DNA of 64,000 nt. It comes from Echinarachnius parma (Eukaryota > Echinodermata > Echinoidea > Clypeasteroida > Echinarachniidae). The DNA lies in contig JBAMJV010001322.1 in assembly GCA_037951105.1 (NCBI GenBank), positions 1 to 64,000 of the forward strand. Reading direction: 5' to 3'. The position numbers and the translations under genes were made by a program. This document shows positions 59,399 to 64,000 of this stretch, piece by piece; position 1 is the stretch's first letter, and the number at the start of each line of letters is the position of its first letter. A model generated the notes under the pieces. The model worked only from the letters and a program-made list of their open reading frames with translations, searched no databases and was not told the origin of the DNA.

Positions 59399-60070
59399 CT
59401 AATAGAGACGACTCATATAGTCAGCACCGACATTGTCCTTCCCTTTGATTGCCTCTACGCGATATCGGTACGGCTGGAGGGCCAGTGCGCATCTGCACAC
59501 TCGTCCATTTGTAAGCTTGCCTCGTCGCAACGCCCGCAATGGCTCGTGGTCGACTTCCAAAACGAATTCCCGTCCATAGAGGTAGGGCTCGAATTTTTGA
59601 ACGGCCCAAACTACTGCGAGGCATTCTCTCTCAATCGTAGAATACCGCGTCTCTCTAGCAAGTAGCTTTTTGCTGGCGAACGCTACCGGGAACTTCTCTT
59701 CCTCAAATTCTTGCAGCAGAACCGCACCAATCCCGGTCTCCGATGCATCTGTCCTTAGGATGAAGGGGCGGTCAACCTCCGGTAGGTGCAGGACGGGGGA
59801 ATTTGTCAACTTTGCCTTCAGACTGTCGAACGCTCTCATCTGCGCTTCTCCCCAGCGAAGCTTGTTTGGTTCTCCTTTCTTCGTGAGATCGGTTAGTGGT
59901 ACTGCTATGGCTGCAAAGTTGGGCACGAACTTCCGGTAGTAGTTTGCTAGCCCCAGAAACGACCGCAAATGTCGTTTCGTCTGTGGTTGAGTTGCCTGCT
60001 GGATTGGGTTGGATTTTTCCTCTTCCGCTCTGGTGGCCAAGGAACTCGAGGTCCTCATATCCCAAAACAC
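59399..60070 (-). pseudogene. gypsy reverse transcriptase C-terminal part and RNase H
   Basis: From about residue 30 the frame reads the connection (LRSFLGLANYYRKFVP) and then RNase H with acidic residues in FILRTDASETG (D108), YSTIERECLAVVWA (E148) and LEVDHEPL (D174), ending GADYMSRLY. RNase H removes the RNA strand during reverse transcription. The preceding part of the reverse transcriptase is in another frame, so a frameshift lies near 60010. RNase H itself looks complete. Confidence 0.88.
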
Positions 60071-60140
60071 ACTTGGTGGGTTTCGCCTTCAGATTCGCCT
60101 TGCGAAGTCGTGTGAACAATTCTCGTAAGACATCAAGATG

Positions 60141-61868
60141 CTATTCCCATGAGATGGTGTGTACAATAATGTCATCGATGAAGTTGTGCACACCGTCCAT
60201 GCCTCGGATCAGGTTTCGCATGACTCTGCTGAAACTCGCCGGGGCGTTGACCAGACCAAACGGCATTGTCTTGAATTGGTACAGGCCATTTGGTGTCACA
60301 AAGGCCGTCGTGGGTTTGGCACGATCGGTGAGGGGCAGTTGCCAGTAACCCATGGTGAGGTCAATTTTACTGAAATAGTTGTCCTTGGCAAGTTTGGCGA
60401 ATATTTCCTCCGGATCAGGTATTGGCTCTGCATCTGATACTGTCACCAAGTTTAGTTTCCGAAAGTCGCAGCAAAATCGGTTCGAGCCAGCCGCCTTCTT
60501 CACTAACACGATCGGGGATGCATACGGTGATGATGAGTGTTCAATCACATCAAGATCTAGCATCTCCTTTACTTCCTCGTCAACAACCTGTCGAAGAGCG
60601 TGAGGGAGTGGATATGGTCGCGATTTGATCGGTCGCGGATCTGTCACCTCGATGTCGTGATACCCTAAGCTTGTCCCGCCAGGGACATCAGTCAGGACAT
60701 CGGTGTAGTTTCCAATTAACTTCCGAATTTGCTGTTGTTGCTCCTCCGTCAGTGTGTTGCTGATGTTCACGTCGGCTGCTGTCTGCGTCTGTCGTAGTGT
60801 CATGAGTGTTGGCACATGCAACAGCTTTTCATTTGTCATGGGTTGATTTCTCATCGAGTCTGATTCGGCGTCGTCCTCGACTTCATCTTCTTCTATGACG
60901 GACACAGCTGCGATCTCCAAGGACGCAAACCCAGCTCCCACTGCATCAACATCTTCGTCCCGTCGGTGATACTCCTTGAGAAGGTTTGCGTGAAAGGTCG
61001 TAACTCTTGAACCAAGGTCCACACGATAGTCCAGTTTGCCCACCTTCCCAATGACTCGGAACGGACCTTTCCAATGCATCAACAGTTTGTTGTGATCAGT
61101 TGGTAGTAGAAACAGCACTTCGTCACCGACCTTGAATGATCGCATCCTCGCCTTCCGATTATACTTCTCACGGTACCGATCCCGTGACTTCTTCAACTGT
61201 TCCTGTACAAGTTGACATGTTGACTCTAGTTTCTCTCGCAGGTCCATGACATATTGGTATGTCGTCTTCGTTTCTTGTCCTGTGCTCCCGTTTGTCCACA
61301 ACTCTCGGACGATCATCAGCGGCCCGCGAACGACTCTCCCATATAGTAGTTCGAACGGCGCAAACCCGGTAGAGTCATGTGGCGCTTCTCGATACGCGAA
61401 CAGTAACGCGTCTAGGTATCGATCCCAGTCAGAAGGTCGCTCCTCGCTAATCTTCTTAAGCATTTGCTTCATCGTGCCGTTGAACTTCTCCACTAGCCAG
61501 TTACACGCAGGGTGATAAGGTGTAGTGGTGAGGTGTCTGATTGACACAAGTCGGCTGACTTCCTTCATGACGTCCGACGTGAACTGGGTACCTCGATCCG
61601 TCAGCATCTCTTGTGGAAATCCGACTTTCGAGAACATGCTGAACAGTGCCTCAGCCACCGAAACTGTGTCAATATTCTTCAAAGGTACTGCCTCCGGATA
61701 CCTTGTGGCGTAGTCCATGAGCGTCAGGATGTATCGGTTGCCCTTCGATGTCACTGGGGAAATTGGTCCCACAATATCCACCGCTACCCGGTGAAATGGT
61801 ACTTCGATCAGAGGAGTAGATCCCAGCGGAACTTTGCTAACCTTTCCTTTTGCAGCGAGCGCTGGCAC
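60141..61868 (-). pseudogene. gypsy integrase core fused in frame to reverse transcriptase
   Basis: One 575-codon frame holds first the integrase and then the reverse transcriptase. Integrase: D31 (VAVDIVGP), D91 (LTDRGTQF), E127 (WLVEKFNG) with exactly 35 residues between the last two, and a GPY/F module at 265-270 (HWKGPF). A ~100-residue linker follows. Reverse transcriptase: VIEHSSSPYASPIVLVKK, motif A FSKIDLTMGYWQ (D503), motif B PFGLVNAPASF, and catalytic FIDDIIV (D565, D566). The frame ends at an in-frame stop at 60141, after which homologous sequence continues in the same frame. This ORF alone proves the unusual domain order. Confidence 0.92.
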
Positions 61869-62824
61869 ACATCACAGGAACGGCAATACCTCCCAGCGTC
61901 AGCTCTGATGCCTAACCAGAACAAATTATGTAGCATCTTTTCAGCAGTTTTGTGTGCTCCCAAATGTCCTCCCAGGATCGATTCATGTGCCAACTGGAGG
62001 ATCTGTCGTCGACATTTTCGCGGAACAACGAGCTGATGGGTTACATCCCCAATTCCCGTGCTTAACTCGCGATAGATAAGGCTAGCTTTCATCACAAATG
62101 AAGATCTACTCCCATTTCGACTAGTTCTCACTTCCTTTGTTGTCACTTGTTGTCGAATCTTGTTGAGTGATGTATCCTCACTTTGTTCCTTGCGAAATTC
62201 TGCTGCCGTCGCAATATCTATCTGTCCCGGCACCTTCAATATCTTGGGAGGCTTTAATTCTCTCTTCCGCTGGTTTCTCGTTTCGACCGCCATCCCTTCC
62301 TCACCATGCCAACCTGCATTCGGGTCACCCGGTTCCCGGACATGCTCGACATTTCCGAGTATCACATCGTACACTGGGTTGTCCATACATAAGACTTCTA
62401 ACTCGCCTACGAAGAAGGGAGAATCTATCTTGACCTTAGCAACAGGGAACCTCTTCGCTGTGCCGTCAATCAGCACGCAGATTCTTTCCTGTCCGGTCAT
62501 CTGATCCAGTCGAACTAGTCCCGTTTTCACCACCGCAGTCGAGCATCCGCTGTCCCGGAGAACATTTACTCTTGTGCTGTTGACCAAACCCTTCATCACG
62601 GGCATCGAACGCACTGCCTTTGCGCCGCAAGCGACGCTCACCATTGGCAAAGGCGAATTTTCCACCTTGCTCGTCTTGTCCGGTTCCATTCCGGCACATG
62701 AAAAACAAGAATCAACTAACAAACAGGCGTTACCTTTTTTCTGATTCCTCACGGTTACGCCTCTTCGAACTCGATGCTTCGTCTTGCTCTCTTGATTCGA
62801 CCTCTCTCGGATCGCGATCATCAA
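61808..62824 (-). pseudogene. gypsy aspartic protease and integrase zinc domain
   Basis: The 338-codon frame carries a retropepsin-like protease with DSGCSTAVV (active-site D91) and a later YDVILGN segment, then a spacer, then the integrase N-terminal zinc domain with His280, His287 and Cys317, Cys320 (YCRSCDVCQ). The frame then departs from the integrase core, which continues in the overlapping frame starting at 61868, so a frameshift lies at about 61850. Confidence 0.85.
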
Positions 62825-63176
62825 TGTCTACTAGTTCTTCAAAGGAGTCTTGATCCGAGCTCTGATTCCCCTGTCGATCCATTGCTGACGCTCCTCTCTC
62901 TTTCTTTCTGTCCCGCTGTCTGTAGTTCTTGGCAATATGCCGGGTCCTTCCGCAGATGAAACATCCCTGAGGTCTGGTACGTTGTCCTTCTGCGGGCCGG
63001 GGCCTTCTATCACCGGTAGGGTTGCGGGGAGAAGAATCGTATTTCATCTGAGGCAACGACTTCCCACTACTTTGAGATCCAGTGTGCCATCCTGACCGCG
63101 CTTCAATGAACCGGTCGGCAATAGCAGCGAACTCCTTCATATCTGTGGGGTCTCTCTCTCGGATGAACGTCTCCAT
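62730..63176 (-). pseudogene. gypsy gag C-terminal part with defective zinc knuckle
   Basis: Begins inside the capsid-like region (RERDPTDMKEFAAIADRFIEA) and continues to a nucleocapsid knuckle CFICGRTRHIAKNY at about 62935-62976. The family pattern is C-x2-C-x4-H-x4-C, so the final Cys is replaced by Tyr (TAC for TGC). A highly charged tail follows and overlaps the protease frame by about 95 bases. Confidence 0.82.
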
Positions 63177-63430
63177 ATCCTTAGAACATGCTGAAAAAAT
63201 TGTTCGGTAAGGAGTAGGTGCACAAGTCCTTCATAGTTCTGACCTTTTCCCGCCAGTTCCACCCATCTCTCAAGATAACTCCGTATCCTTACAACATATT
63301 GTGATGCTGTTTCCCCCGACTCTGGCTTGGCACTCCGGTATTTCTTCCTGAACCCTTCGCTAGTGATTGCGTATCTTTTCAGGATGGCTGTCTTCACCTT
63401 GTCATAGTTGAGGGCGTCCTTGTCATCCAA
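63137..63430 (-). pseudogene. gypsy gag, SCAN-like capsid segment
   Basis: Contains FRKKYRSAKPESGETASQYV, RIRSYLERWVELAG and VHLLLTEQFFQHV, the pattern shared by Gmr1-like gag proteins and the vertebrate SCAN domain, which is thought to derive from such a gag. The frame is lost after EQFF; the homologous continuation is in the frame of 62730-63176. Confidence 0.78.
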
Positions 63431-63487
63431 TCTCGCGTAAGTGTTGAGAGCTTTTCAAACATCACGCGGCCAGGCCTGGGCGGTGGC

Positions 63488-63802
63488 TTACCTTTCAAAC
63501 CTATTTACGTAGGTATTAAGACAATCAGTACCGCAAACAAACAGGGGGAGTTTTGGAGGGTGTAATACATTACTTAGTCCCTGATTTCCTTGGTTTCTTT
63601 GTCCATTTGCCGCTCGAGTTTTCTCTAAATCCAATTGGAGCCCAACCAATTCTTTCTCCTCTTGCATGCGATCGCGCTCTTCTGCCCTTACATCTCTAAG
63701 TCTATTCTGTTCCCCTGTTATGAAAGCCTGGAGAGCTGGCCCTTGGTGCCCCAATTTTTTCCCAATCTGCATTAATTTTTCAATATCCATAATCCCTAAC
63801 AA
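63488..63802 (-). pseudogene. gypsy gag N-terminal part
   Basis: 104 codons from an ATG at 63802 (a second ATG six codons down). A Gln/Glu/Arg-rich, coiled-coil-like stretch is followed by PKLPLFVCGTDCLNTYVNRFER, which matches the conserved start of gypsy capsid (PKLP-F...D-D-YL-RFER). The frame ends there; the next part of gag is in another frame. Confidence 0.72.
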
Positions 63803-64000
63803 CCCTAACTATATTAACACGACTGCTTACCAAAACAGGGCCTGATGCAGTAATCAGCAGAAGGCGATAACCAGCGCAGACTGAGGAACCCCACGTCAGT
63901 ACACCTCGATCTCAACTGGATCAAGAAATAGTATTTAAGAATACAAAACAAAGACAACTTAAATTTATGGTTGTTTAAAGAAAGATCTTTACAAAACAAA
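63803..64000 (-). other. gypsy leader region, 5' end beyond the window
   Basis: Upstream of gag on the minus strand. No primer-binding site or 5' LTR end could be identified before the window ends. Confidence 0.4.

Larger units (their letters stand above)
57585..63802 (-). mobile_element. Gmr1-like Ty3/gypsy retrotransposon, decayed
   Basis: Minus-strand order: gag, zinc knuckle, protease, integrase, reverse transcriptase, RNase H, LTR-like repeat. Integrase before reverse transcriptase is the order of Ty1/copia, but the reverse transcriptase and the GPY/F-type integrase tail are gypsy-like; this combination defines the Gmr1-like group known from deuterostomes. At least four lesions: frameshifts in gag, between protease and integrase core, and in the reverse transcriptase connection, plus one in-frame stop. 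Confidence 0.85.

Noticed and set aside
61246..62036. Plus-strand frames over the gypsy element
   Set aside because: They are antisense shadows of the integrase and protease frames.

Overview
This is nuclear DNA from an animal. Introns with GT-AG borders, non-LTR and Ty3/gypsy retrotransposons, tRNA-derived SINEs, many MITEs, satellites and microsatellites rule out a prokaryote. Three things point to a marine invertebrate deuterostome, most likely an echinoderm or close relative: a Gmr1-type gypsy element (integrase before reverse transcriptase), a 2A-like peptide joined to a Death domain (an architecture known from sea urchin NLR-type immune genes), and several foldback elements. The species cannot be named from sequence alone.

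Layout. 1-3192 is a satellite of about 31-bp monomers in about 186-bp higher-order units. 3193-28290 is gene-poor and holds nested small elements: TTAA-flanked MITEs, hAT-like MITEs with long poly-G tracts inside their ends, a 7-bp-TSD palindromic MITE family, a foldback element (13291-14208), SINEs with other elements inserted in their tails, a 105-bp minisatellite (19176-19905), short tandem arrays and a striking cluster of a 14-bp motif (26017-27656). 28220-41830 is a set of paralogous segments: segments near 28.2-36.4 kb recur at 38.2-41.8 kb, with a solitary LTR-like repeat, MITEs, a SINE-like repeat and an L1/Tx1-type LINE remnant distinguishing the copies. 41861-43293 is a 665-bp-arm inverted repeat.

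The only convincing host gene lies on the plus strand at 43439-50397 and possibly on to 53466. Exon A encodes a membrane-anchored Ser/Thr-rich segment, exon B a 2A-like sequence (GDIETNPGP), exon C a Death domain. Splice phases agree across all junctions (0/0, 2/2, and 1/1 for a weak candidate last exon). Its first intron carries a decayed APE-type LINE; its second carries an inverted array of a 16-bp repeat. If the 2A works, one mRNA would yield a membrane protein and a separate soluble Death-domain protein, or an N-terminal 2A signal if an internal ATG is used.

57585-63802 is a decayed Gmr1-like gypsy element on the minus strand: gag (with SCAN-like segment), zinc knuckle, protease, integrase, reverse transcriptase, RNase H, then an LTR-like repeat. 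The second copy of that repeat (28299-30208) differs by 777 bp with exact GT-AG borders on the same strand, as if one copy had passed through a spliced RNA. The same pair gives a natural empty/filled site proving TTAA target duplication for one MITE family.
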